Shown here one piece after another: positions 38,203 to 47,218 of a stretch of DNA of 64,000 bases. The first letter of the stretch is position 1. Every line of letters starts with the position of its first letter. The translations under genes and the position numbers were made by a program. Source of the stretch: Sphingomonas endolithica (GTDB lineage: Bacteria; Pseudomonadota; Alphaproteobacteria; Sphingomonadales; Sphingomonadaceae); the NCBI RefSeq assembly GCF_025231525.1, contig NZ_CP103057.1:1195001-1259000 (forward strand), written 5' to 3'. The notes under the pieces were generated by a model. It worked only from the letters and a program-made list of their open reading frames with translations. It made no database searches and was not told the DNA's origin.

Positions 38203-40044
38203 TTACGCCTGCTTGGCGCGGCTCGCGCGCTTGCGCTCGTTGGCGTCGAGGTAGCGCTTGCGCAGGCGAATCGACTTCGGCGTCACTTCGACCAGTTCGT
38301 CATCGTCGATATAGGCGATGGCCTGCTCCAGCGTGGCGCGCTTGGGCGGGGTCAGGCGGACCTGGTCGTCCTTGCCGCCGCTGGCGCGGAAGTTGGTCAG
38401 CGCCTTGGTCTTCATCGGATTGACTTCGAGATCGTCCGGCTTGGCGTTTTCGCCGACGATCATGCCCTCGTACAACGCCTCGCCGTGGCCGACGAACAGG
38501 ATGCCGCGCTCTTCCAGCGGACCCAGCGCATAGTTGTTTGCTTCGCCGGTGCCGTTGGAGATCAGCACGCCGTTCTTGCGGCCTTCGATCTTGCCCTTGT
38601 GAGGGCCATATTTCTCGAATAGCCGGTTCATGATGCCGGTGCCGCGCGTGTCCGACAGGAACTCGCCGTGATAGCCGATCATGCCACGCGACGGCGCGGA
38701 GAAGGTGATGCGCGTCTTGCCACCGGTCGAGGGACGCATGTCGGTCATCTCGGCCTTGCGAATGTTCATCTTCTCGACGACCGTGCCCGAATGCTCATCA
38801 TCGACGTCGATGATGACCGTCTCGTACGGCTCGGTCTTGTTGCCGTCCTCGTCCTCGCCGAACAGCACGCGCGGGCGGCTGATGCCAAGCTCGAAGCCCT
38901 CGCGGCGCATCGTCTCGATCAGCACGCCGAGCTGAAGCTCGCCGCGGCCCGCGACTTCGAAGCTGTCCTTGTCGGCCGCTTCCGTCACCTTCACGGCAAC
39001 GTTGGATTCGGCTTCGCGGAACAGGCGCTCGCGGATCATGCGGCTGGTCACCTTCGTGCCCTCGCGGCCAGCCATCGGCGAATCGTTCACCGCGAAACGC
39101 ATCGACAACGTCGGCGGATCGATCGGCTGCGCGTGCAGCGGCTCAGTCACGCTGACGTCGGCGATGGTGTCGGCGACCGTTGCGACAGTCAGGCCGGCGA
39201 GGCTGATGATGTCGCCTGCCTTGGCTTCGTCGACCGGCACGCGATCCAGGCCGCGGAACGACATGATCTTCGATGCACGGCCGGTCTCGACGATCTTGCC
39301 GTCATTATCGAGCGCGTGGATCGCCTGGTTGGTCTTCACCACGCCCGAGTTCACGCGGCCGGTGAGGATGCGGCCGAGGAACGGATCGCGGTCGAGCAGG
39401 GTGACGAGGAAGGTGAACGGCACGCCGGCGACTTCCACGGCGGGGGGCGGCACATGCTTCACGATCGTCTCGAACATCGGGATCAGCGTGCCTTCGCGCG
39501 CGTCCATGTCGGCCGAGGCGTAACCGTTGCGGCCCGATGCGTAGAGGACGGGGAAATCGAGCTGGTCGTCGTTCGCATCGAGCGACACGAACAGGTCGAA
39601 CACTTCGTCGAGCACTTCCTGGATGCGGGCGTCGTTACGATCCACCTTGTTGACGACGACGATCGGCTTCAGGCCGAGCGCCAGCGCCTTGCCGGTCACG
39701 AACTTGGTCTGCGGCATGGCGCCTTCCGACGAATCGACCAGCAGGACGACGCCGTCGACCATCGAAAGGATGCGCTCCACTTCGCCGCCGAAATCAGCGT
39801 GGCCGGGGGTGTCGACGATGTTGATGCGGATGCTCTCGCTTTCGCCCGGGGGCGTCCAGTCGACTGACGTGGGCTTGGCGAGAATGGTGATGCCACGCTC
39901 TTTTTCGAGATCGTTGGAATCCATTGCGCGCTCTTCGATGCGCTGGTTGTCGCGGAACGTGCCGGACTGACGGAACAGCTGGTCGACGAGGGTCGTCTTG
40001 CCGTGATCGACGTGCGCGATGATCGCCACATTGCGGAGGGCCAT
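38203..40044 (-). CDS. typA: Translational GTPase TypA/BipA
   Basis: 613 aa. G1 AHVDHGKTTLVDQLF, the switch I region RGITILAKP, G3 DTPGHADFGGEVERILS and G4 NKVDRND of a translation-factor GTPase, then EF-G-like domains and the C-terminal BipA domain (DRPSTGGKTRITF and ARGMIGYHGEFLSDTRGTG type blocks). It binds ribosomes and supports growth under stress. Single gene with its own terminator. Confidence 0.96.
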   Translation of the reverse strand: MALRNVAIIAHVDHGKTTLVDQLFRQSGTFRDNQRIEERAMDSNDLEKERGITILAKPTSVDWTPPGESESIRINIVDTPGHADFGGEVERILSMVDGVVLLVDSSEGAMPQTKFVTGKALALGLKPIVVVNKVDRNDARIQEVLDEVFDLFVSLDANDDQLDFPVLYASGRNGYASADMDAREGTLIPMFETIVKHVPPPAVEVAGVPFTFLVTLLDRDPFLGRILTGRVNSGVVKTNQAIHALDNDGKIVETGRASKIMSFRGLDRVPVDEAKAGDIISLAGLTVATVADTIADVSVTEPLHAQPIDPPTLSMRFAVNDSPMAGREGTKVTSRMIRERLFREAESNVAVKVTEAADKDSFEVAGRGELQLGVLIETMRREGFELGISRPRVLFGEDEDGNKTEPYETVIIDVDDEHSGTVVEKMNIRKAEMTDMRPSTGGKTRITFSAPSRGMIGYHGEFLSDTRGTGIMNRLFEKYGPHKGKIEGRKNGVLISNGTGEANNYALGPLEERGILFVGHGEALYEGMIVGENAKPDDLEVNPMKTKALTNFRASGGKDDQVRLTPPKRATLEQAIAYIDDDELVEVTPKSIRLRKRYLDANERKRASRAKQA

Positions 40045-40208
40045 GAGTATATCCGGTGCTTTAGCTTGGGGAAGATGGTGCGCGCGCCCCTAGCGCAATT
40101 GTCGCAGCGCAACAAGGGCGGGGCAAAACAAGCAGGGCGCACAAGCAAGGTTCGAGGGCAGGCCCTGTCTGGTTTCCGCGATTATCCCGCCCGGTCCTGC
40201 ACCGCAAC

Positions 40209-40286
40209 GTTCTCCCGCGAACGCGGGAGTCCAGGGTCACCAGCGATGGCGATTGTGGCCCTGGCCCCCCGCTTTCGCGGGGGAAC
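40209..40286. repeat. Palindromic intergenic repeat, family C
   Basis: GTTCTCCCGCGAACGCGGGAG, a GGGTCA core and CCCCCCGCTTTCGCGGGGG. It is divergent in sequence but has the family C layout. It lies in the gap between typA and the TonB receptor. Confidence 0.7.
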
Positions 40287-40308
40287 GGCGAGGATAGAAG
40301 TTAGGAGG

Positions 40309-42711
40309 TTAGAACTTGGCGCCGATCTCGACCCCGTAGAAGCGCGGCTCTCCGGCGATGTAGGTCGGCACGCCGAACCCGCCGCCCGTGTTGCCGGCGT
40401 CGATCAGGTAGCGCTCCTTGGTCAGGTTGCGTGCAAAACCACCGATGCGATAGCGACCCTGCGCGAACTCGACACCGGCGCGCACGTTGACCAGGGTGTA
40501 GCCGCCCTGGCTGATCGCCTCGCTGTTCGGCAATTCGAAGAACACCTTGCTCTGATACGTCGCGGAGGGGACGGCGTAGAGCGACACGCTGTCGTTCAGC
40601 GGGACATTCACGTTGATCCCGCCCGATGCCGTGATCTCCGGCTGCAGGCGGAAACGGTTGCCCGAATAGACGCCGAATGCCGGATCGTCGTTGAGCTTGC
40701 CGTCGATATAGGCGAAGCTGCCGAACAGCGAGACCATGCGGCCGAGCCGCAGATTTCCTTCCGCCTCGACGCCGAGATTCTTGGCATTGGCGCTTTCGAC
40801 CGTCGTCGTGGCACCCGTGGTGACGGAGAACTGGAAGCCGTCATATTGCTGGTAGAACACGCCGAGCGAGCCGGTGAACGCACCAATGCTGCCCTTGATG
40901 CCACCTTCGTAGTTCCACACGACCTCTTCCGGCACGATCTGCAGATTGGGCACGGCGCCGCCGACAGCGGCTGCGGCCGCCAACTGGACCACCGGCGAGC
41001 GGCGCCCCTTGCTGACAGTGCCGTAGACGTTTACCCCGTCGCCGATGCGGTACAGCACGTTGAAGCGCGGCAGCAGGGCGGCGAAGCTGCGCTGCGCCTC
41101 GAACTTGCGGCCGCCGGTATTGGCGGTGCCGAGGAGGCTGGTATTGATGCCTAGACCGGCGAGCAGCACCGAGTTGGGCTGCACCGAGCTGTAGCCCGAC
41201 TTGCGATCCTCGATCAGCACGCGCGCGCCGGCGGTGATCTCTAGGGCCGGTATCGGCATCCAGGTAGCGTCTGCAAATACCGAATAGGTGTTGTTGCGGC
41301 CGAAATTGGTGAACTCCGACGAATATGCCTGCTGGGTCAGCCTGCCGGCGCTGAGCAAGCGCGTGGCGAGCGCCGCCGCGGGTATCGTGCCGTTGGGCGC
41401 GACGCAGCCCGGGCCAGTAGGCACACCGGCAGCCGTCAACGCCGCGCGGACGGGGGCGTAGGCCCCAGCGACCGAGCAAGCGATGTAGGTGCCTTCTTCG
41501 GTCGAGAACGGCACGCGCTGATAGCCGTTTTCGAAGAAGGCGTTCCAGCCAAACGAGGCGCGCAATTTGTCGCCCGTAAAGTTGAAGCGGCCTTCATGGC
41601 TCCACTGGTCGCCCTTGGCGTCTTCGGCGAATTCGAGATACCAGGCCGGGCCACCATCGGCGTCGAACACTTCGTTGGCGTCGAAGCGGCGATAGCCGTT
41701 GACTGTGGTGAAGGTAACGCCGGGCGCGACGTCGATGGCGATCGTCAGGTTCGCGTCATACACGTTGCGCTTGAGGCCAAGCTTACGATCGCCCAGCACT
41801 TCCTTGCTGAAGGGCGAGCCGGACAGTTCGGCATAGCCGTAATCGCCGGTCTGGCCGCCGGTCGGCGCAAAGGCGCGGCTCTTGAACGCGGTACCCGGGT
41901 TACGCTGCCCATCATAGGTCAGCACGAGATCGGCGGTGACGCTGTCCGACGGCACGAAACGCAGCGACCCGCGGATGCCGCGCTGATCCTGGCCGTTCAG
42001 ATCGTCCTGATTGACCCTGCCCTGGTTCTGGTTGGCGATCTTGGGATCGCCGGCAATGTTGCGGACGTAGCCATCGCGATACTTGTAGGCGAAGGCCAGG
42101 CGACCGGAGAGGACGTCGTTGCCCGCGTTGAGGAAGCCCGACACCTGCGTGCGATCGTAATTGCCGTATGAGGCGGTGATCCCGCCCGACGTGCCGGCAA
42201 CTGGCCGGGCCGAGATGATCGACACCGCGCCGACCGCCGATGCCGTGCCGAACAAGGTCGCCTGCGGTCCCTTCACCACCTCGATGCGCTCGAGATCGTA
42301 CAGATCCTGATAGGCGCCGCGCGACCGCGAAATATCGATGCCATTATAATATAGCGTGACGCGCGCGCCCTGCTGCGACGAGCCGTTGTCGGAGGTGATG
42401 CCGCGGATCACGAAGCCGGGATTGTTCGCGCTCTGCTCCTGAATGCGCAGGCCGGGGACATACATCGCAACTTCGGTCAGCGAATTGACGCCGAGTTCGG
42501 CCATGCGCGCGCCGGTCACTGCGGTGACGGTCAGCGGCACGTCCTGGATACGCTGTTCGCGCTTCTGCGCGGTCACGACGATATCCTCGCCGCCCGCAAA
42601 GCTTTCCGGCTGCTCGGGCTGGTCCGGCTGCACCACGGCTTGCGCCATGGCGACATTCGACGTGCAGGCGAGCAGCGCGGCGATGCTGCCGCGGACGAAA
42701 AGCTTGGTCAT
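40309..42711 (-). CDS. TonB-dependent receptor
   Basis: 800 aa. Start at 42711 (AAGGGAA upstream), signal peptide ending CTSNVAMAQ, TonB-box-like DIVVTAQKREQRIQDVPLTV, plug domain with YVPGLRIQEQSANNPGFVIR and VVKGPQATLFGTASAVGAVS, then a long beta-barrel with ERYLIDAGNT and a terminal EIGAKF. This VVTAQKR-type receptor is common in sphingomonads for large organic substrates; the ligand is unknown. It is divergent from the TelA-like gene across 184 bp. Confidence 0.9.
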   Translation of the reverse strand: MTKLFVRGSIAALLACTSNVAMAQAVVQPDQPEQPESFAGGEDIVVTAQKREQRIQDVPLTVTAVTGARMAELGVNSLTEVAMYVPGLRIQEQSANNPGFVIRGITSDNGSSQQGARVTLYYNGIDISRSRGAYQDLYDLERIEVVKGPQATLFGTASAVGAVSIISARPVAGTSGGITASYGNYDRTQVSGFLNAGNDVLSGRLAFAYKYRDGYVRNIAGDPKIANQNQGRVNQDDLNGQDQRGIRGSLRFVPSDSVTADLVLTYDGQRNPGTAFKSRAFAPTGGQTGDYGYAELSGSPFSKEVLGDRKLGLKRNVYDANLTIAIDVAPGVTFTTVNGYRRFDANEVFDADGGPAWYLEFAEDAKGDQWSHEGRFNFTGDKLRASFGWNAFFENGYQRVPFSTEEGTYIACSVAGAYAPVRAALTAAGVPTGPGCVAPNGTIPAAALATRLLSAGRLTQQAYSSEFTNFGRNNTYSVFADATWMPIPALEITAGARVLIEDRKSGYSSVQPNSVLLAGLGINTSLLGTANTGGRKFEAQRSFAALLPRFNVLYRIGDGVNVYGTVSKGRRSPVVQLAAAAAVGGAVPNLQIVPEEVVWNYEGGIKGSIGAFTGSLGVFYQQYDGFQFSVTTGATTTVESANAKNLGVEAEGNLRLGRMVSLFGSFAYIDGKLNDDPAFGVYSGNRFRLQPEITASGGINVNVPLNDSVSLYAVPSATYQSKVFFELPNSEAISQGGYTLVNVRAGVEFAQGRYRIGGFARNLTKERYLIDAGNTGGGFGVPTYIAGEPRFYGVEIGAKF

Positions 42712-42815
42712 GCGGGTTCCCTTTTGTTGCAATGCGGCGCGTACGGGCAGGTTGTTGCAGCTTCGGGTCGGATCGATGTGTTTCGCGTGACAATTGTTTG
42801 CAGATCACGGCTCGC

Positions 42816-42849
42816 CAGCGTTCTATTGACATAATACACTTGAACGCTG
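42816..42849. promoter_or_regulatory. Inverted repeat in the divergent TonB-receptor/TelA promoter region
   Basis: CAGCGTTC (42816-42823) and GAACGCTG (42842-42849) are a perfect 8-bp inverted repeat with an 18-base AT-rich spacer that contains TTGACA and TATTAT-like hexamers (opposite strands). It is a good candidate operator or regulator site for the receptor, for telA, or for both. Confidence 0.45.
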
Positions 42850-42895
42850 CGGGTTTAGCGCCCAAAATCCCGGTCAATCGTGCTGGAGATCGACA

Positions 42896-44101
42896 ATGGC
42901 GACCGCAACCGAAACATTGACCGCCGAGCAGGGTCTGGTGCTGACGCCGCCAGATCCCGTGCCGGTGGTGTCCGCCGAAAAGGCGGTCGGGCTGGTGCCG
43001 GTCGACGACGCCAAGCGCAGCGAGTTGCAGAAGCGCGTCGAGACGTTCGTCGACGATCTGGTCGCGCAGGATGTGAACTCGCCCGAATTTGGCAAGCGTG
43101 TCGATGCGATCAGCGCGATGGGGCAAAAGGAAATCCGCGATGCGGCGGGGCAATCGAACCGCTTTCTCGATCGGCCGACCCGCGCGATGGACCAGGAGAC
43201 CGGCGTCGGCAAGGATCTGGCCGAATTGCGGCGCACAGTGGAAGATCTCGATCCCGGCCGTCGCGGCAATCTGACTGCGCCCAAGAAACTGTTCGGCCTG
43301 ATCCCGTTCGGCAGCAACATGCGCAATTATTTCGATAGCTACAAATCGTCGCAGACGCACATTGCCTCGATCCTGAAGTCGCTCTCCGGCGGCAAGGACG
43401 AGCTGCTGATGGACAATGCCGCGATCGACGTGGAGCGTGCCAATCTGTGGTCCGCGATGGGGCGGCTGGAGCAGATGATCGTGCTGTCCAAGGAAATGGA
43501 CGCGCGGCTTGAGGACAAGGCCAACGATCTCGACCATAGCGACCCCGCCAAAGCCAAGGCGATCCGCGAGAGTGCGCTCTTCTATGTCCGCCAGCGCACG
43601 CAGGATCTGCTGACGCAGATGGCCGTGACGGTGCAGGGCTATCTTGCGCTCGACCTGGTCAAGAAGAACAATGTCGAGCTGGTGAAGGGCGTCGATCGCG
43701 CATCGACGACGACGGTCTCGGCGCTGCGCACGGCGGTGACGGTGGCACAGGCGCTGACCAACCAGAGACTGGTGCTGGAGCAGATCACCGCGCTGAACAC
43801 GACCACCGCCAACATCATCGATTCGACCGGTAAATTGCTGAAGAGCCAGACGGCGACGATCCACGAACAAGCGGCCAGCGCCACGATCCCGATCGAAGTG
43901 CTGCAGCGCGCGTTCCAGAACATCTACGACACGATGGATGCGATCGACACGTTCAAGCTGAAGGCGCTCGATAGCATGAAGACGACGGTCAACACGCTGG
44001 GCGACGAGGTCGAGAAGTCGAAGGGGTATATCGCCCGGGCGGAAGGTGCGGCCCAGAATAGCGGTTCGGGCGGCGAGACGTTCAAGCTGGAGGCGCTGTA
44101 A
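42896..44101 (+). CDS. telA: TelA-like toxic anion resistance protein
   Basis: 401 aa, a soluble mostly helical protein. Blocks typical of TelA/TerF-type proteins: DLVAQDVNSPEFGKRVDAIS, KKLFGLIPFGSNMRNYFDSY, AIDVERANLWSAMGRLEQM, AVTVQGYLALDLVKKNNVEL, NQRLVLEQITALNTTTANII, and a C-terminal tail predicted coiled. The family name comes from tellurite resistance, but the biochemical role is not established. The next gene is probably its partner, despite a REP element between them. Confidence 0.85.
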   Translation: MATATETLTAEQGLVLTPPDPVPVVSAEKAVGLVPVDDAKRSELQKRVETFVDDLVAQDVNSPEFGKRVDAISAMGQKEIRDAAGQSNRFLDRPTRAMDQETGVGKDLAELRRTVEDLDPGRRGNLTAPKKLFGLIPFGSNMRNYFDSYKSSQTHIASILKSLSGGKDELLMDNAAIDVERANLWSAMGRLEQMIVLSKEMDARLEDKANDLDHSDPAKAKAIRESALFYVRQRTQDLLTQMAVTVQGYLALDLVKKNNVELVKGVDRASTTTVSALRTAVTVAQALTNQRLVLEQITALNTTTANIIDSTGKLLKSQTATIHEQAASATIPIEVLQRAFQNIYDTMDAIDTFKLKALDSMKTTVNTLGDEVEKSKGYIARAEGAAQNSGSGGETFKLEAL

Positions 44102-44137
44102 GGTGACGGCTTCTGCTTCCTTCCTAACCACATATCC

Positions 44138-44231
44138 GTCATTCCCGCGAAGGCGGGAATCTATACCGGCTGATCGTGCGTTTCGTGCGCTTACGTTCGA
44201 GATTATGGATCCCCGCCTTCGCGGGGATGAC
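44138..44231. repeat. REP-type paired palindrome, family A
   Basis: GTCATTCCCGCGAAGGCGGG near 44138 is inverted as CCCCGCCTTCGCGGGGATGAC ending at 44231. It lies between telA and its partner gene and ends only 11 bp before the partner start. Confidence 0.8.
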
Positions 44232-44242
44232 AGGGCATTATC

Positions 44243-44947
44243 ATGACCGACGTCGATCGCCAGATCGCGCGCAGCAGCGAATATCTCGATCGTACGCGCA
44301 AACGCAGTGCATCGCTGAGCAAGCGGCGACGCAAGCGCCAGGGCACGGAGATCATGACGCGGCTCGGGCGGATTGTCGCGGCCGACGTGGCGATCCTGGT
44401 GGCGGCCGTGGTGGTGGGGTGGATTGTACCGCTCGGCATCGGCGGCGCGATGCTGGTCATGGCGGCGCTGATCGCGGCCACGCTGGCGCTGGCGATCTTC
44501 CCCGTCACGCCGCAAGTCACTCCCGAGGCTCTTGGCCAGGTCCCGCTCAAGCAGTTGCCGCTAAAGACCGAGCAATGGCTGGAGACGCAGCGCCCTGCTT
44601 TGCCTGCACCGGCGCAGACGCTGGTGGACGGGATCGGCGTGCGCCTGGAAGGCATCGCGCCGCAGCTTGCCACGCTGAACGAAGCGGAGCCGGCAGCGAC
44701 GGAAGTGCGCAAGCTGATCGGCGAGCAATTGCCGGAACTGCTGAAAGGCTATGCCCGCGTACCGAGCGCGTTGCGTGGGATCGAGCGCAACGGAAAGACG
44801 CCCGATGCGCAGCTGGCCGACGGGCTGAAGGTAATCGACGAGCAGATCGCCGGCATGTCCGCGCAACTGGCGGAGGGTGATCTCAACCTGCTGGCGACGC
44901 GCGGACGGTTCCTGGAGATCAAGTACCGCGAGGATGGGGTGGGCTGA
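44243..44947 (+). CDS. Membrane protein next to TelA (XpaC-like partner)
   Basis: 234 aa. A basic N-terminus (SSEYLDRTRKRSASLSKRRR) precedes two adjacent helices (VAILVAAVVVGWIVPLGIGG and GAMLVMAALIAATLALAIF), then a cytosolic helical domain (QVPLKQLPLKTEQWLETQRP and AEPAATEVRKLIGEQL). The position after telA matches the membrane partner often found with TelA proteins; family assignment is tentative. No ribosome site stands out because the REP element abuts the start. Confidence 0.65.
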   Translation: MTDVDRQIARSSEYLDRTRKRSASLSKRRRKRQGTEIMTRLGRIVAADVAILVAAVVVGWIVPLGIGGAMLVMAALIAATLALAIFPVTPQVTPEALGQVPLKQLPLKTEQWLETQRPALPAPAQTLVDGIGVRLEGIAPQLATLNEAEPAATEVRKLIGEQLPELLKGYARVPSALRGIERNGKTPDAQLADGLKVIDEQIAGMSAQLAEGDLNLLATRGRFLEIKYREDGVG

Positions 44948-45074
44948 TCCTCCCCGGGGAGGAACCTTTCGGCTCCTTCAGCCGAATGGTGGAGGGGGCC
45001 TTTCCCAAGCGCCACCGCTGCCGGCCCACCGCTGCGTCATGCTGCGCATGCCACCTCCCCCTGCCGGGGAGGAG
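44948..45074. repeat. G/C-rich inverted intergenic repeat
   Basis: TCCTCCCCGGGGAGGAACC with a nested GGCTCCTTCAGCCG hairpin at one end is mirrored by CACCTCCCCCTGCCGGGGAGG at the other; related to the unit at 19760. It fills the gap before the convergent cysQ-like gene. Confidence 0.6.
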
Positions 45075-45848
45075 TTATTGCGAAAGCCTGTACGCCCGCT
45101 CGCTGAGCCGTTCGACGCCAGCCTGATGTATACCCGGTGTGGATACAAGCACGCCGAACGCCTGGGCGCTGGGCGTGTTGAAGTCGAGCGGCTGGCCCAG
45201 TGCGTCGCTGACGCTCGCCCCGGCTTCCGCGGCGATCAGCACCGCCGCGGCGATGTCCCATTCATGTCCCCAGCGCAGCGTCGCGACGAGATCGGCCCGG
45301 TCCGCCGCCACCATCGCGATGCGCAGGGCGATCGAGTTGGGCTTGTCGACGGGAATGAGATCGCTGTCGATCTTGGGCAAGGCATCGGTCGGCACGCGCG
45401 CGCCGGCGAAATCGCGGCGATCGCCGACATGGATCAGGTGGCCGTTGAGCGTCGCCCCCTGCCCTGCCTGCGCCAGCCACACCTCGCCGCGCGCCGGCGC
45501 ATCGAGTACGGCAATTACTGGCCGGCCATGCTCGACCAGCGCCACCGACACCGCCCAACCGGGGCGACCGCGGATATAGTCGCGCGTGCCGTCGATCGGA
45601 TCGACCACCCATACGCGGTCACGCGACAGGCGATCGGCATTGTCCGCGGTCTCCTCGGACAGCCAGCCGGCATCGGGCAGCAGCGCTTCCAGCCGGGTGC
45701 GCAGGAAGCTGTTCACCTCGAGATCGACGTCGCACACCGGGTTACCCGGGGCCTTTTCCCAGCGCGCAAAATCGGTGCGCCACTTGGCCAGCGCCAACGC
45801 GCCGGCCTCGGCAGCGATCGCCGCCACCTGATCGGCAAGATCAGGCAC
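45075..45848 (-). CDS. cysQ: 3'(2'),5'-bisphosphate nucleotidase / inositol monophosphatase-family protein
   Basis: 257 aa, GTG start. Metal-dependent phosphatase with LSEETADN, VWVVDPIDGTRDYIRG and HEWDIAAAVLIAAEAGA, the classic triad of acidic motifs (E, DPIDGT, WD). CysQ-like enzymes remove phosphate from adenosine 3',5'-bisphosphate; inositol monophosphatase is the alternative. The gene overlaps the PmbA-like stop by 8 bp. Confidence 0.8.
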   Translation of the reverse strand: MPDLADQVAAIAAEAGALALAKWRTDFARWEKAPGNPVCDVDLEVNSFLRTRLEALLPDAGWLSEETADNADRLSRDRVWVVDPIDGTRDYIRGRPGWAVSVALVEHGRPVIAVLDAPARGEVWLAQAGQGATLNGHLIHVGDRRDFAGARVPTDALPKIDSDLIPVDKPNSIALRIAMVAADRADLVATLRWGHEWDIAAAVLIAAEAGASVSDALGQPLDFNTPSAQAFGVLVSTPGIHQAGVERLSERAYRLSQ

Positions 45849-47187
45849 CCGCGACCGTCATCCCGTCGATGCGCAACGTCGGCACGTTGCTGCCATAGCG
45901 GAACTCCAGGTCGTTCGCCGGGGTGAGTGCCAGGAACATGTCCTTGACGTTGCCGGCGATGGTGAATTCCGCGACCGGCGTGGTGATCTCACCGCCTTCG
46001 ATGCGGAAGCCGGCTGCACCGCGGCTGTAATCGCCGGTCACGCCGTTGGCGCCTCCGCCGAGCATCTCGGTGACGTAGATCCCGTCGGCAATGTCGCCGA
46101 TCAGCGTTGCGACCGGCACATGCCCCGCGGCCATGAACAGGTTGCTGGTGGCGACGCCGGGATTGCCGCCGATGCCGCGTGCGGCATGGCCGGTCGGCTC
46201 CAGGCCCAACTGCCGGGCCGACGCGCTGTCGAGCAGCCAGGTCTCCAGCACGCCATCGCGCACGAACTCGGTCGGCGAGACGGGGAGCCCTTCACCGTCG
46301 AACGGACGCGAGCGCAGCCCGTGCGGTCGGTGCGGATCGTCGCTGATCGTCACCCCGTCCGCAAACACGCGAGTGCCGAGCGCGTCGAGCAGGAAGCTGG
46401 TCTTGCGCGCGATCGACGAACCCGAGATCGCGCCGATCAGGTGGCTCAGCATCGACGAGCCGACCCGCGGATCGAAGACGATCGGCATCGTCCCGCTTTT
46501 GATCGTGCCCGGATTGACGCGGGCGACCGTGCGCTCACCCGCGCCGCGGCCGATCTCTGCCGGCGACATCAATCGGTTGCGGTGCCGCGCGCCGTGGTGA
46601 TCGTAGTCGCGCACCATCTGCCCGCCTTCGCCGGCCAGCAGGCTGGCGGAAATGCCGTAGCCGGTCGCGGCATAAGCGGCGGCAAAGCCGTGGCTTGTCG
46701 CCAGTGCCCAGATGCTGCGCGAGGCAGAGGCGCCGCCGCCTTCGCTGTTGGTCACGCCCGGCACGGCACGCGCGGCATCCTCCGCCTCTAGCGCGGCGGC
46801 TTTCAGCTGCGCGGGTTCGACCTCGCCGCCATCGTCAAGGTCGAGCTGCGGCGGCGCACCGTGCAGCAGGCGATCGGCCGGTGCCAGCCCGGCCCATTCG
46901 TCCTCCGGTGCCTCGCGCGCCATGGCGATCGCGCGCTCGACCAAGGCAGCCAGCGCGTCCTGCGACAGATCGGAGGTGGAGACGCTCGCCGTCCGCTTGC
47001 CGACGAAGACACGCAAGCCCAGTTCGGCGCTTTCGGAACGGCCGACATCCTCCAGCGCGCCCAGGCGCACGGATACGTCGAGGGCGGTATCCGCGGCATA
47101 GACGGCGTCGGCGGCGTCGGCCCCGGCGGCGGTGGCACGGGAGACGATATCGGCGGCGCGGTCTCGCGCCTGATCGGTGTTCAGCAT
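45841..47187 (-). CDS. pmbA: TldD/PmbA-family metallopeptidase
   Basis: 448 aa. Family sequence includes SESAELGLRVFVGKRTASVS, SVFDPRVGSSMLSHLIGAIS-type PIVFDPRVGSSML, DDPHRPHGLRSRPFDGEGLP, GATSNLF-type GVATSNLFMAAG and FRIEGGEITTPVAEFTIAGN, all PmbA/TldE landmarks. TldE partners TldD to proteolyse peptides such as microcin or CcdA; TldD itself is not in this window. It lies 31 bp after ubiA. Confidence 0.9.
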   Translation of the reverse strand: MLNTDQARDRAADIVSRATAAGADAADAVYAADTALDVSVRLGALEDVGRSESAELGLRVFVGKRTASVSTSDLSQDALAALVERAIAMAREAPEDEWAGLAPADRLLHGAPPQLDLDDGGEVEPAQLKAAALEAEDAARAVPGVTNSEGGGASASRSIWALATSHGFAAAYAATGYGISASLLAGEGGQMVRDYDHHGARHRNRLMSPAEIGRGAGERTVARVNPGTIKSGTMPIVFDPRVGSSMLSHLIGAISGSSIARKTSFLLDALGTRVFADGVTISDDPHRPHGLRSRPFDGEGLPVSPTEFVRDGVLETWLLDSASARQLGLEPTGHAARGIGGNPGVATSNLFMAAGHVPVATLIGDIADGIYVTEMLGGGANGVTGDYSRGAAGFRIEGGEITTPVAEFTIAGNVKDMFLALTPANDLEFRYGSNVPTLRIDGMTVAGA

Positions 47188-47218
47188 GAGCAGGACTTAG
47201 GTACGCCCGGCCCCAAGG

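Noticed and set aside
42826..42831. TTGACA as a minus-35 box for telA
   Set aside because: No good minus-10 hexamer lies 16-18 bases downstream; the hexamer is part of the spacer of the inverted repeat instead.
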